Source: Streptomyces varsoviensis (GTDB lineage: Bacteria; Actinomycetota; Actinomycetes; Streptomycetales; Streptomycetaceae). From it: a stretch of DNA of 64,000 nucleotides. Under the pieces are notes generated by a model. That model saw only the letters and a program-made list of their open reading frames with translations, was not told the DNA's origin and searched no databases. Location: the NCBI RefSeq assembly GCF_000718635.1, contig NZ_JOBF01000005.1, forward strand, positions 1 through 64,000. The letters are read 5' to 3'. The stretch's first letter is position 1; each line of letters opens with the position of its first letter. Shown one piece after another: positions 8,233-20,911 of the stretch. The position numbers and the translations under genes were made by a program.

Positions 8233-9128
8233 TCCCGCCGGATGTGATGCGGGATGAGGTCGAGGAACGCGTGCAGCGCGCGCGTCGGGGGCCGGGTCGC
8301 CGACGCGACGACGCTGAGGGGCCAGGTGAGCCGGGCGTCGGCGAGCGGTACGGCGCGTACCGCGTCCCCGGCCCGTTCCGCGAGGTCGGGAGGGAGCAGC
8401 GCCACGCCGAGGCCGTGGGCGACGTAGTCCGCGATGGTGGTGATATCGGACACCTCGATGCCGACCCGGCGGGACAGGCCGGCCTTCGTGAAGGCGTCGT
8501 CCACGAGCTGCCGCTGCCCGAACCCTTCCGGCATGTCGACGAACGTCTCCGCGGCGATGTCCCTGAGCCGCGCCTTCTCCCGCTGGGCCAGCGGGTGCCC
8601 GGCCGGGACCAGCAACTGCACGTGGTACCGCTTGATGGGCCTGGCCCTCAGGTGCTCGTCCCGGATCTCGGCCCCGGCGAAGGCCACGTCCACGTGGCTC
8701 TCCTTGATCCGGTCGAGCAGCCCCGCGGTACCGCGCTGCGACGTCTCGGTGCGCAGCAGCACTTCGGGGTGGCGCCGGTGGAACTCCCCCGCGAGGGCGG
8801 GGACGTCGACGACGGTGAGCCCGCTGAGCACGCCCACGGTGAGGCTTCCGCGCAGCCCCGTGGCCAGTGGCTCGACCGCGGCCCGTGCCCGGTCGAGGGC
8901 TTCCAGCGCGGTACGCGCCTCGGGGAGGAAGGCCGAACCGGCCCCGGTGAGCCTGACCGAACGGGTCGAGCGGGCGAGCAGTTCGACCTTGAGGTCCGCC
9001 TCCAGCGTCTTGACGCCCGCCGAGAGCGTCGACTGCGTGATGTGCAGCCGCTGGGCCGCCCGCGTGAAGTTCAGCTCCTCGGCGACCGCGATGAAGTACT
9101 CCAGCCGCTTCTGATCCATCCGCCGCAC
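8220..9128 (-). CDS. LysR family transcriptional regulator
   Basis: A 302-residue LysR protein: helix-turn-helix at residues 4-63 (LEYFIAVAEELNFTRAAQRL, ITQSTLSAGVKTLE) and a co-inducer domain from about residue 92. It is divergent from the epimerase-DMT-amidohydrolase genes at 9383-13063 and a T-N11-A dyad lies between them, so it is the probable regulator of that operon. GTG 9128 has a GAGGG ribosome site; ATG 9119 gives a protein three residues shorter. Confidence 0.9.
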   Translation of the reverse strand: MRRMDQKRLEYFIAVAEELNFTRAAQRLHITQSTLSAGVKTLEADLKVELLARSTRSVRLTGAGSAFLPEARTALEALDRARAAVEPLATGLRGSLTVGVLSGLTVVDVPALAGEFHRRHPEVLLRTETSQRGTAGLLDRIKESHVDVAFAGAEIRDEHLRARPIKRYHVQLLVPAGHPLAQREKARLRDIAAETFVDMPEGFGQRQLVDDAFTKAGLSRRVGIEVSDITTIADYVAHGLGVALLPPDLAERAGDAVRAVPLADARLTWPLSVVASATRPPTRALHAFLDLIPHHIRRDRAF

Positions 9129-9162
9129 CCGCCCTCATTCTCATCCATCGCGCATGCCACTT

Positions 9163-9177
9163 ATCGCGAATGGCGAT
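9163..9177. promoter_or_regulatory. Candidate LysR operator (ATCGC-N5-GCGAT)
   Basis: A perfect 5-bp dyad with T at 9164 and A at 9176 matches the LysR T-N11-A rule. It lies 35 bp upstream of the LysR start and about 210 bp upstream of the divergent epimerase gene. Confidence 0.5.
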
Positions 9178-9267
9178 TACGTCTTCGAAAACATTCGTTG
9201 GACACGATAGCCCGCCGCTGTGACCTTTGACGTACGGGCCGCCACCGGCGCCCAGCCCGCCCCGGCC

Positions 9268-9327
9268 AGGACCGGCCCCACCCGGCCGAGACCGGCCCCA
9301 CCCGGTCAGGACCGGCCCCACTCGGCC
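9268..9327. repeat. Three tandem 20-bp repeats in the operon leader
   Basis: Units at 9268, 9288 and 9308 share accggccccacccgg with a few changes. They lie between the LysR operator and the ATG at 9383, so they would be in the leader of the transcript. Confidence 0.75.
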
Positions 9328-9382
9328 GACCCCCGCCGGGGCCGGCAAGGAATCCGTACGGAAGAGGAAGAGAAAAAAAACC

Positions 9383-10273
9383 ATGCGCGTACTGCTCACC
9401 GGCGGCACCGGATACATCGGATCGTCGGTCCTCGACCGCCTCGTCGCGAAGGGCCACCAGGTGACCGCCGTGGTGCGCACCGCGGATAAGGCCGCGGCCG
9501 TCCAGGCCAAGGGGGCCGCACCGGCGGTCGCCGACCTGTCCGACGGCGCGACCCTGCACGGCCTGGCGGCCGCGAGCGACGGCGTCGTACACGTGGCCTC
9601 GCCCGGCGACGGGACGAGCGCGGCCGTGGACGAGACCGCGGTCACCGCGTTCCTCGACGCCCTGCGCGGCAGCGACCGGCCCTTCGTGCACACCACGGGC
9701 GTCTGGGTGCACGGCAGCGGTTCGGCGATCAACGAGTCGTCCGCCATGAACGCCCCGCGCCTCGCCGCCTGGCGGGTGCCGCTCGCCGAGCGGGTACGCG
9801 AGGCGGCGGGCGTCCGCACGTCGGTGATCGCGCCGGCGGTGGTGTACGGGCGCGGCGGCGGCCTGCTGAACCTCGTCGCCGCCGGCGCGCGGACCACGGG
9901 CGAAGCCCCCGCGCTCACCATGATCGGCCCCGGTGACCAGCACTGGAGCACGGTCCACGTGGACGACCTGGCCGAGCTGTACGCGCTCGCCCTGGAGCAG
10001 GCCCCGGCCGGCTCGTACTTCCTCGGGGCGAGCGGGCTCAACCCCACCGTGCGCGAGATATCGGAAGCGGTCAGCCGTGCCCTCGGCCTCTCCGGGCGGG
10101 TCGAGCCCGAGCCCGTCGTCCAGACGCTCGACCGCCTCGGGCTGCTCGGCGAGGCGCTGCTGCTCGACCAGCAGGCCACGGGCGACACCGCGCGCCAGGT
10201 GCTCGGCTGGGCCCCCGAACAGCCGTCGATCCTGGACGACATCGCGCGGACGCGCTTCACGACGGCCCTCTGA
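9383..10273 (+). CDS. NAD-dependent epimerase/dehydratase-like protein (atypical SDR)
   Basis: A 296-residue Rossmann protein beginning with the dinucleotide motif TGGTGYIG (residues 6-13). A typical YxxxK active-site pair is not obvious (TTGVWVHG and VVYGRGGG stand in those regions), which places it among atypical extended SDR/NmrA-like proteins; the reaction is unknown. The ATG has a purine-rich GAAGAGGAAGAG leader. It starts a probable four-gene unit with the DMT exporter and amidohydrolase. Confidence 0.85.
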   Translation: MRVLLTGGTGYIGSSVLDRLVAKGHQVTAVVRTADKAAAVQAKGAAPAVADLSDGATLHGLAAASDGVVHVASPGDGTSAAVDETAVTAFLDALRGSDRPFVHTTGVWVHGSGSAINESSAMNAPRLAAWRVPLAERVREAAGVRTSVIAPAVVYGRGGGLLNLVAAGARTTGEAPALTMIGPGDQHWSTVHVDDLAELYALALEQAPAGSYFLGASGLNPTVREISEAVSRALGLSGRVEPEPVVQTLDRLGLLGEALLLDQQATGDTARQVLGWAPEQPSILDDIARTRFTTAL

Positions 10274-10369
10274 CGCGGGCCGCCTTACAGGGCGGCCCCG
10301 GCCCTCTCCCCCTCAACAGCCCCCAGATGGCGGCCTCCTGAGAAGCCCCGCCCCTTCCAGAGGAAAGAC

Positions 10370-11578
10370 ATGAGTTCTCCCACCGCACCCACGGGGCCCG
10401 GCAGACGATCTGAGTCCGGCGCCCCAGGTGGCGCCCGCCCCCGTGGTACGGACTCCACGCCTCGTGCGGACTCCCCGCCTCGTACGGACCCCACGCCCCG
10501 TACGGACGACGCCACACCCCATACGGACGCCAATCCCCGTACGGACCCCACGCCCCGTACGGACGACGCCACGCCCCGGCCGGGGTCGGCCGCCGCCCGG
10601 CGCGGAACATGGCCCGTCGTCGCGGCCGTGGTGGCCGGCATGGTGATGCCGGTCCAGGCCCGGCTCAACGGCGAACTGAGCCATCGGCTCGACGACGGGA
10701 TCGCCGCGGCGGCCATCAGTTTCTCGGGCGGCCTCGTCCTCATCACCCTGATCGCGGCCTTCTCGCCTCCGCTGCGCGCGGCGCTGCGCACGCTGGGCGG
10801 CGCCGCGCGGGACCGGCGGCTGCCCAGGCGTTATCTGCTGGCGGGTGTCCTGGGCGGTACGTTCTCGCTCGCGCAGTCCACCGCCGCGCTGGCCACCGGC
10901 ATCGCCGTGTTCACCGTCTCCGTCATAGCGGGCCAGACGCTCGGCGGGCTCACCGTGGACGCGCGGGGCATCGGCGGCGGGCCGCGCCGGCGGCCGGGCG
11001 GGCGCCGGCTGCTGGGGGCCGCCGTCATCCTCGTGGCCGCCGTGGTCTCGGCGCTGCCCCGCCTGGCCGGCACCCCCGCGCCCGCCACCATCCTGCTGCC
11101 CGCGCTCGCCGCCGTCGCCGCCGGTTTCCTGCTCGGTCTCCAGCAGTCGCTGAACGGGGCTGCCACGGCCGCCTCGGGTTCACCGCTGGCCGCGACCTGG
11201 CTCAACTTCCTGGTCGGAGCCGTGTTCCTGGGCGCTGCCCTGGGCGTGAAGACCCTCTTCCAGGAGGGGCAGGGCGGGGCGGGCCTGTCGGGCCACGCGC
11301 TGCCGGCCGACTGGTGGGTCTACCTCGGCGGCGCGTGCGGCGTGCTGTTCATCGGCGCGTCGGCCTTCCTCGTACGGCGCATCGGGGTACTGCTGCTGAG
11401 CATGGCCTTGATCGCGGGGCAGTTGGCCTGCTCGATCACGCTGGACTTCGCCGTACCGGCCGGCAGCCGCTCGCCCTCCCTCCTCACCGTTCTCGGGGCG
11501 CTGCTCACCTTCCTCGCCGTCTGGATCGCTTCCCGGCGCCCAAGGGGAGCCACCGCGCGGAGCGAGGGGCGCCCCTGA
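10370..11578 (+). CDS. DMT superfamily transporter (YdcZ/DUF606-like tandem repeat)
   Basis: The 402-residue protein begins with about 75 hydrophilic residues made of repeated DPTPRTDDATP-type units, encoded by a tandem DNA repeat at 10440-10580. Ten hydrophobic segments in two similar halves follow (MVMPVQARLNGEL and LLGLQQSLNGAAT mark the two halves). This is the duplicated form of the five-helix YdcZ/DUF606 family. The substrate is unknown; operon position suggests a metabolite handled by the neighbouring enzymes. GAGGAAA precedes the ATG. Confidence 0.85.
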   Translation: MSSPTAPTGPGRRSESGAPGGARPRGTDSTPRADSPPRTDPTPRTDDATPHTDANPRTDPTPRTDDATPRPGSAAARRGTWPVVAAVVAGMVMPVQARLNGELSHRLDDGIAAAAISFSGGLVLITLIAAFSPPLRAALRTLGGAARDRRLPRRYLLAGVLGGTFSLAQSTAALATGIAVFTVSVIAGQTLGGLTVDARGIGGGPRRRPGGRRLLGAAVILVAAVVSALPRLAGTPAPATILLPALAAVAAGFLLGLQQSLNGAATAASGSPLAATWLNFLVGAVFLGAALGVKTLFQEGQGGAGLSGHALPADWWVYLGGACGVLFIGASAFLVRRIGVLLLSMALIAGQLACSITLDFAVPAGSRSPSLLTVLGALLTFLAVWIASRRPRGATARSEGRP

Positions 11579-11692
11579 CCACCCGCCTCCCCCAACTCCC
11601 CCAGCTCCCCCAGCTCCCCGGCAAGCTCAACCCACAAGAAGAACAAGAACCCGAGCAAGACAGTGCCGCACCCGGCGCGAAAGGAACCTCCG

Positions 11693-13063
11693 TTGTCCCC
11701 CAACCAGCCGCAGCACAAGGACCGCATCCTGATCAAGGGCGCGTACGTGATGACGCAGGACGACCAACTCGGCAACCTCGTAGGCGACATCCTGATCGCC
11801 GACGGCAGGATTCTCCGGATCGGCCAGGACCTGACCGACGACCGGGCCCGCGTCGTCGACGGCGCGGGAAAGGCCGTACTCCCCGGCTTCATCGACACCC
11901 ACCGCCACAACTGGCAAGGCGCGCTGCGCAACCTCGGCCCCGCCTGGACCTACCAGGAGTACCGCGACCAGGTGCAGATCGGCCTCGGCCAGCACTTCGA
12001 ACCCCGGGACGTCCACATCGGGAACCTCGCGGCGGACCTGCTGTCCCTCGACTCCGGGGTGACGACCGTCCGGGACGAGTCGCACATCAGCAACAGCCCC
12101 GAGCACTCCGACGCGGCGATCGCGGCGCACTGGGAGTCCGGCATCCGGGCCGTCTTCGACCACGGCTGGCCGTCCACGGAAGCCGAGCAGTGGCAGTTCG
12201 GCAGCGACCGTACGCACCCCGAGGACATCCGGCGCATCCGCGAGGAGGTGCTGTCCGACGACTCGGCGCGGGTGACGCTGAACGCGATGCTGCGCGGCCC
12301 CGAGCTGTCGACCGCCGACGTCGCGGCGCGGGACATCCACCTCGCCCGCGAGCTCGGCCTGCGCATCAGCATGCATGTGGGGCTCGGCGAGTGGGGCGCG
12401 GAACAGCAGGCCGTACGGCAGCTAGCCGAGTCGAAGCTGCTGGACTCGGACATGACCTTCATCCACCTCTGCACGTCGACCGATGACGAACTGCGGATGC
12501 TCGCCGCGCACGGGGCGACCGCCTCCGTGGCCGGGGCGCTGGAGGTCTTCATGCCGGGGCTCGGCCAGCCGGCGACCAATCGGCTGCTCGCCGCCGGCGT
12601 GCGCCCGAGCCTGAGCGTCGACACCGAGACGATCGTGAGCGGCGACATGTTCGGCGTCATGCGGGCCACCCTCGCCTACCAGCAACTGGTCGTCGCCGGG
12701 GCCGCCGGGCCCATGGACCGTGCCCCCGGGCTGCCGACGTTCGACGCCGCCGACCTGCTGTCCTTCGCGACCATCGAAGGCGCGCGGGCCTGCGGGATCG
12801 ACGACCGCACCGGCAGCCTGACCCCGGGCAAGGAGGCCGACCTGATCATGGTCCGCCTCGACCACCCCAACCTCCTCCCCGCGACGGACGTGGCGGCGTC
12901 CATCGTCGCGGGCGGGCACGCCGGCAACGTCGAACTGGTCGTCGTGGCCGGCGAGGTCCGGAAGGAGAACGGGGCGCTGAAGAGGGCCGCCTCCGTCTTC
13001 GCGGAGGCCGCGGCCTCCCGGGACCGCCTCTTCCACGCGGCCGGCCTCCCGCTCCCCTCCTGA
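11693..13063 (+). CDS. Amidohydrolase superfamily deaminase/hydrolase (TrzN/SsnA-like)
   Basis: This 456-residue metal hydrolase shows the HxH motif in GFIDTHRHNWQGALR, a third metal His in HVGLGEWG, a further His in FIHLCTSTDDE and the catalytic Asp in SVDTET, with the small beta-domain at both ends. It belongs with cytosine/8-oxoguanine/chlorotriazine-type deaminases; the substrate cannot be chosen from sequence. The start is most likely TTG at 11693, 5 nt after AAAGGAAC; GTG 11663 lacks a ribosome site. It is the last gene of the LysR-linked unit. Confidence 0.87.
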   Translation: MSPNQPQHKDRILIKGAYVMTQDDQLGNLVGDILIADGRILRIGQDLTDDRARVVDGAGKAVLPGFIDTHRHNWQGALRNLGPAWTYQEYRDQVQIGLGQHFEPRDVHIGNLAADLLSLDSGVTTVRDESHISNSPEHSDAAIAAHWESGIRAVFDHGWPSTEAEQWQFGSDRTHPEDIRRIREEVLSDDSARVTLNAMLRGPELSTADVAARDIHLARELGLRISMHVGLGEWGAEQQAVRQLAESKLLDSDMTFIHLCTSTDDELRMLAAHGATASVAGALEVFMPGLGQPATNRLLAAGVRPSLSVDTETIVSGDMFGVMRATLAYQQLVVAGAAGPMDRAPGLPTFDAADLLSFATIEGARACGIDDRTGSLTPGKEADLIMVRLDHPNLLPATDVAASIVAGGHAGNVELVVVAGEVRKENGALKRAASVFAEAAASRDRLFHAAGLPLPS

Positions 13064-13130
13064 GCCTCCCCTCCTGAGCCCTCCGGCTCCCCTCCTGAGC
13101 CTCCCGCTCCCTTCCTGGCCTTTTCCCTGC
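13049..13130. repeat. Repeated stop-codon context after the amidohydrolase
   Basis: The gene ends CTCCCCTCC TGA GCCTCC and ctcctgagcc(t/c) then recurs at about 13071 and 13092, followed by C/T-rich decay. It is a short 3'-end array. Confidence 0.65.
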
Positions 13131-13161
13131 TTCCCTGCCCCCTCCCGAATCGCGACGGCGG

Positions 13162-17332
<4,171 letters not shown>

Positions 17333-17358
17333 CAGCAGCCGCCGCTTTACGGGCGTGA

Positions 17359-17393
17359 GTACGGGCCTCCGGCGCCGAGCCGGGGGCCCGTAC
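17359..17393 (+). terminator. Hairpin terminator after serC
   Basis: GTACGGGCC (17359-17367) pairs with GGCCCGTAC (17385-17393), and the stem continues inward through one G-U and two G-C pairs to an 11-nt loop. There is no U tract, as is usual for actinobacteria. Confidence 0.7.
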
Positions 17394-17525
17394 GCGTGCG
17401 CGGGCGGATGGGGGACGGGACGGCCGCGTGGGCAAGGTCACGTACCGGCCCGGCTGCCGCATCCGGAATACTCCGATACGCGGCCCCCGTTCCCGCTCCC
17501 ACCCCCGACCAGGAAAAACACCACC

Positions 17526-18206
17526 GTGCGCATCATGTTCGTCGGCGACTCGCAGACCATCGGGGTCGCCGGTGACTTCACCTGGCGGTACCGGATGTGG
17601 CAGCACCTGGAGGCCGCGTACGACGGCCCGTACGAGATCGTCGGCCCGCGCCACGGCCTGTACGACAGGGCGGCCGACGCCCCCGTCTCCCACGACTACG
17701 CGGACCCGGCGTTCCCCCGCTCCGCGCGGGCGCACCTCGCGGGGTGGGGCGAGGGCTGGCTGCACATGGCACCGGTCATCGGCGACGCGGTACGGGCCGG
17801 GCGCGCCGACACACTGCTGGTGGCGCTCGGCCTGATCGACCTCGGCTTCTACACGGACGCCGACCAGACGGCGGCCAACGTCCGCCGCTTCCTCGCGGCG
17901 GCCCGCGAGGCCAACCCGCGGCTGCGGGCCGTACTCCTGCCCGTCATCCCCAACACCCGCGCCGAGACGGACCCGCCGTTCGCCGCCGCGTGCGAGCGCT
18001 TCAACGAACTCCTCGCCAAGACCGTCGCCGACCTCTCCTCCCCCACCTCCCCCCTCCTCCTGGCCTCCCCGCCCACCGACTACGCCCTCCCCCACGCCAC
18101 CTACGACGGCACCCACCCCAACCCCCACGGCGAACACCGCATCGCCGCCGCCTTCGCCACCGCCCTCCACCAGGGCTGGGCCGTGGGCGGCCCGTACCGT
18201 TCCTGA
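17526..18206 (+). CDS. SGNH/GDSL-type esterase
   Basis: A 226-residue hydrolase with block I FVGDSQTIG (catalytic Ser near residue 7) and block V DGTHPNPHG (Asp-x2-His). No signal peptide is visible, so it is probably cytoplasmic. It is likely to cleave an ester of a small molecule, sugar or lipid; the substrate is unknown. GTG 17526 follows AGGAAA with 9-nt spacing and places the GDS motif at the very N-terminus, as usual. Confidence 0.85.
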   Translation: MRIMFVGDSQTIGVAGDFTWRYRMWQHLEAAYDGPYEIVGPRHGLYDRAADAPVSHDYADPAFPRSARAHLAGWGEGWLHMAPVIGDAVRAGRADTLLVALGLIDLGFYTDADQTAANVRRFLAAAREANPRLRAVLLPVIPNTRAETDPPFAAACERFNELLAKTVADLSSPTSPLLLASPPTDYALPHATYDGTHPNPHGEHRIAAAFATALHQGWAVGGPYRS

Positions 18207-18264
18207 AGCGACGCGTGGCGCTCCGCCGTCGGTCGGTTCGTTGGAAATCTCTCGGTGGGTGGCC

Positions 18265-18290
18265 GCAACCGGGGGGCGGGTTGTGCGTCT
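18265..18290 (+). promoter_or_regulatory. ECF-type promoter upstream of the ECF sigma gene
   Basis: GCAACC (18265-18270) and GCGTCT (18285-18290) match the AAC / CGTC pattern of ECF sigma promoters with suitable spacing. A 12-bp palindrome GAAGGCGCCTTC follows at 18299-18310. This suggests autoregulation by the sigma factor encoded at 18331. Confidence 0.5.
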
Positions 18291-18330
18291 GGTGGGGTGA
18301 AGGCGCCTTCGACCGAGGTGAACGAGGTCT

Positions 18331-19071
18331 ATGCACCCCATATCCGTGCCGTCCGCGCCGCTGCTCCTGTCGGAGGCGGCGGCGCCGGCGGGTCATGCCC
18401 CGTGCGGCCGGGGGATTCTGGCCCGGGCCCGGGCGCTGCTGCGGCGTGCGCGTGTGGCCGAGGAGCGGCCCGGGCCCCGGACGGCCGCCGAGACGCCCCT
18501 GTACGGGCGCCGGCTGCGGGCCATGCGGCGGCCCGCCGAAGGCGACGGGCCGGGAGAGGGCGACGGGCCGGGAGAGGGCCGGCGGCCCACGCTGGCGGAT
18601 CTCTACCACGCGCGGCGGCTGGAGATGGTGCGGCTGGCGGTGTTCCTGGTGGACGACCGGCACACGGCGGAGGACGTCGTGCAGGACGCGTTCACGGCGG
18701 TGTGCCGCCGGCACGGCGCGGCGCTGGACGATCTCCAGGACGCGGCCGCGTATCTGCACACGGCGGTGGTCAACGCCGCCCGCTCCGTACTCCGCCGCCG
18801 CCGTACGGCACGGGCGTACACGCCGCCGCACGAGGGGTACGGGCCGCCCGTCGACGAGCGGCTGCTGCTCGCCGAGGAGCACCGGGAAGTACTGGACGCC
18901 CTCGCCGAGCTGACCGAGCGTCAGCGCGAGGTGCTGGTGCTGCGTTACTGGTCGGAGCTGTCCGAGGCGCAGATCGCGGAGGCCCTCGGGCTGTCCCGCG
19001 GCACCGTCAAGTCCACCGCGAGCCGCGCGCTGGACGCACTGGAGAGAAGACTGCTGGAGGCGGACCGTTGA
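18331..19071 (+). CDS. ECF-like RNA polymerase sigma factor
   Basis: The 246-residue protein has a long basic N-terminal extension (about 85 residues, with a repeated GDGPGEG motif), a sigma region 2 (LYHARRLEMVRLAVFLVDDR followed by AEDVVQDAF) and a region 4 (LTERQREVLVLRYWSELSEA, GLSRGTVKSTASRAL). It would direct polymerase to AAC/CGTC-type promoters, including probably its own. The stop overlaps the TTG start of the next gene (TTGA), so translation is coupled to the membrane protein that may control it. Confidence 0.85.
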   Translation: MHPISVPSAPLLLSEAAAPAGHAPCGRGILARARALLRRARVAEERPGPRTAAETPLYGRRLRAMRRPAEGDGPGEGDGPGEGRRPTLADLYHARRLEMVRLAVFLVDDRHTAEDVVQDAFTAVCRRHGAALDDLQDAAAYLHTAVVNAARSVLRRRRTARAYTPPHEGYGPPVDERLLLAEEHREVLDALAELTERQREVLVLRYWSELSEAQIAEALGLSRGTVKSTASRALDALERRLLEADR

Positions 19072-19637
19072 GCCCACGCCACCCCGGCGCGGCGGCCGAC
19101 CGCCACGCCGAGACCGAAGCGCGGCTGCGCGCGGCCCTGGAGGCCCGTGCCGAGCTGATCACCCCGCACGACCTGGCGCCCGCACCCCCGCCGGCCGGCC
19201 GGGCCTGGGGCACGCGCCGGGTGCGGCGGGCCGTCCTCGCCGCCGTCGGCGCCGTCGCGGCGTCCGCGGCCCTGTGGCTGCTGCTGCCCGGCAGCCCGCT
19301 GCGGACCCACCAGGCGCCGCCCGCGTACGGTCCGGCCGCCACGCCCACGCCCCCGCCCGCCCCGAGCGACGCGCCCCACCCGAGCGCCGACCCCGCCGCC
19401 CCCACCCGGGCCAGGCCCAGCGGCTCCCCGCGCTCCACCGCCGACCCGACCCCGACTCCGGGCCGGGGCCGGGACGCGGACTCCGATTCGGGCGCGGGCT
19501 CGGACGCGGGCTCCGATTCCGCCCGGGTCCGCCGCGACCTCGACCGCCGTACGGGCTCGGGCCCGGGCCCGGATCGTACGAGCCCCGCCGACGGCGGTAC
19601 GGGCCGTACGGATCGCGCCGGTCAACAGCGCGGGTGA
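19068..19637 (+). CDS. Single-pass membrane protein coupled to the sigma factor (possible anti-sigma)
   Basis: The 189-residue product has a cytoplasmic N-terminus (about 50 residues with acidic helix ETEARLRAALEARAEL), one membrane segment near residues 60-82 and a Pro/Thr/Ser/Asp-rich extracytoplasmic tail. TTG 19068 overlaps the sigma stop and has GGAGG 7 nt upstream. Position and topology suggest an anti-sigma factor or sensor, but no ZAS zinc motif (HxxxCxxC) is present, so this is inference. Confidence 0.7.
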   Translation: MSPRHPGAAADRHAETEARLRAALEARAELITPHDLAPAPPPAGRAWGTRRVRRAVLAAVGAVAASAALWLLLPGSPLRTHQAPPAYGPAATPTPPPAPSDAPHPSADPAAPTRARPSGSPRSTADPTPTPGRGRDADSDSGAGSDAGSDSARVRRDLDRRTGSGPGPDRTSPADGGTGRTDRAGQQRG

Positions 19638-19660
19638 TCGCACTCCGACCCCCCGGCGTC

Positions 19661-20356
19661 CTAACCCAGCATCCGCGCCACGGCCCTGTTGCCCGCCACG
19701 CCCTGCAAGGAGCGCATCCGCGCCACCGCCGCCCCGTCGACCGAGCGCTGGACGGACGGCGCCGTCTCGGCGCCGGCGGCGAACGCGGCGCCGTCGGCCT
19801 CCGCCGTCCGCTCCGAACTCTGCCGCGGGTCGGTCACGCTGACGCCGGCGCCGTTGTCGTTCCCGGTCTCCCGGATGCCGCGCAGGTTCTTGTCGACGTG
19901 GCCCAGCTCATGGCCCATGACCGCCTTGTTGCCGGCCGCCCCCCGCCCCAGGAAGACGTGGGAGCCGACCGTCATCGCCTGCGCGCCCATGGCCTCGGTC
20001 GCACGCTGCGCGACGGGGTTGTCGTGAACGCGGGCGGCGGAGAAGTCGTTCTGGTAGAAGGAGTCCGCCTCGGCGCGCAGTCCGCCGGACAGCGGACGGC
20101 TGGAGGAGGACATCGCCGCGTTCAGCAGCTCGCTCTGCGCGGCGGCGCCGCCGTCGTCCCCGCCGTGCCCGCAGCCGGCGCCGTGCACGTGCTGCTCCCG
20201 CTCGGAGGAGCGGGCGACGGTCCCAGAGGCGGCCAGCCGCTGGATCGACGTGACCTCGGCCGCGGTCAGCGGGCGGAGGTCGGCCGCGCTCCGGGCGGGG
20301 CTCCGCCGGTTCGCGCCCGGAGTTCCCGCGTCGGCCTTTTCCGACTGCGACCGCAT
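19661..20356 (-). CDS. DUF4157 (eCIS core) domain protein with HExxH motif
   Basis: A 231-residue protein. The DUF4157 core lies at about residues 75-170: SGGLRAEADSFYQNDFSAAR, VHDN, then GHELGHVDKNLRG, a zinc-metallopeptidase HExxH motif. DUF4157 proteins occur in and around extracellular contractile injection systems, where the domain serves as a loading/processing module or toxin partner. No injection-system gene is visible here, so it is an orphan. The tail AGNRAVARML repeats QGVAGNRAVA-type motifs common to these proteins. GGAGG precedes the ATG. Confidence 0.85.
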   Translation of the reverse strand: MRSQSEKADAGTPGANRRSPARSAADLRPLTAAEVTSIQRLAASGTVARSSEREQHVHGAGCGHGGDDGGAAAQSELLNAAMSSSSRPLSGGLRAEADSFYQNDFSAARVHDNPVAQRATEAMGAQAMTVGSHVFLGRGAAGNKAVMGHELGHVDKNLRGIRETGNDNGAGVSVTDPRQSSERTAEADGAAFAAGAETAPSVQRSVDGAAVARMRSLQGVAGNRAVARMLG

Positions 20357-20549
20357 ATGGTTCCGCCTCCGTGGGTGGTGGGTGAGGTTATACCTCGTTC
20401 CATTCCTTCACTCACGGCCCAGCGGCACCAGGGTCTGCCGGGCATCGGCTCGGGCAGAGAGCGGTGCCCCATAGGCCCCTTGCCAGACGCCGTACGCGAA
20501 GCGGCGCGCCTACCCGCGCCGGGCGACTCGGCAGGCGGCGAGCCGGCAA

Positions 20550-20594
20550 GGCTCCCGTACCGCGCGTAAGACGCACCGCACCGGCACGGGAGCC
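20550..20594 (-). terminator. Possible stem-loop downstream of the broken secreted-protein gene
   Basis: GGCTCCCGT (20550-20558) and ACGGGAGCC (20586-20594) form a 9-bp stem with a 27-nt loop. It lies about 45 nt past the minus-strand stop at 20641. Bases 20357-20549 hold only the DUF4157 promoter region, with nothing else seen. Confidence 0.35.
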
Positions 20595-20640
20595 CCGTCA
20601 GTCACCCGCCCATGAAGGACGGGCCTCATGGAGGACAGGC

Positions 20641-20911
20641 TCAGCGCATCCACTCCGCGTAGAGGTTGGGAAGGCCCTGCTGGGGGGCGCTGACGCAGGT
20701 GGCCTCGTGGTACTGGGGGTTGAGCTTCAGGTCCTCCTGCATCTGGTCGTAGCACGCCTGCCAGGAGTCGTACGACTCGGCGCCGACCTGCTCCCAGCCG
20801 TCACCGGCCGGGGGGGTCGGCGGCGAAGGCGGAAGAGGCGGTCAGCGGGACGGCGATCACCGCGGCGCCCACGGCGAGACCGAGGGCGATACGAGTACGC
20901 ATCGACTTCAT
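20641..20911 (-). pseudogene. Small secreted protein, frameshifted in a homopolymer
   Basis: From ATG 20911 (GGAGGA ribosome site) the reading gives MKSMRTRIALGLAVGAAV, a signal peptide ending SSAFAADPP, then runs into TGA. The coding pattern continues in the next frame with DGWEQVGAESYDSWQACYDQ and ends LYAEWMR at 20641. The break is at a run of seven C on the coding strand (20810-20816). With six C the frame is intact: an 89-residue secreted protein with two cysteines. It may be a sequencing error, a real mutation or a phase-variable tract. No family is recognised. Confidence 0.7.

Noticed and set aside
7750-10260. A long minus-strand frame crossing the OYE, LysR and epimerase genes
   Set aside because: It runs through three well-supported genes in wrong phases and has no family character.
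20510-20755. Separate small gene on the minus strand
   Set aside because: It overlaps the tail of the frameshifted secreted protein in another phase and shows no coding character.
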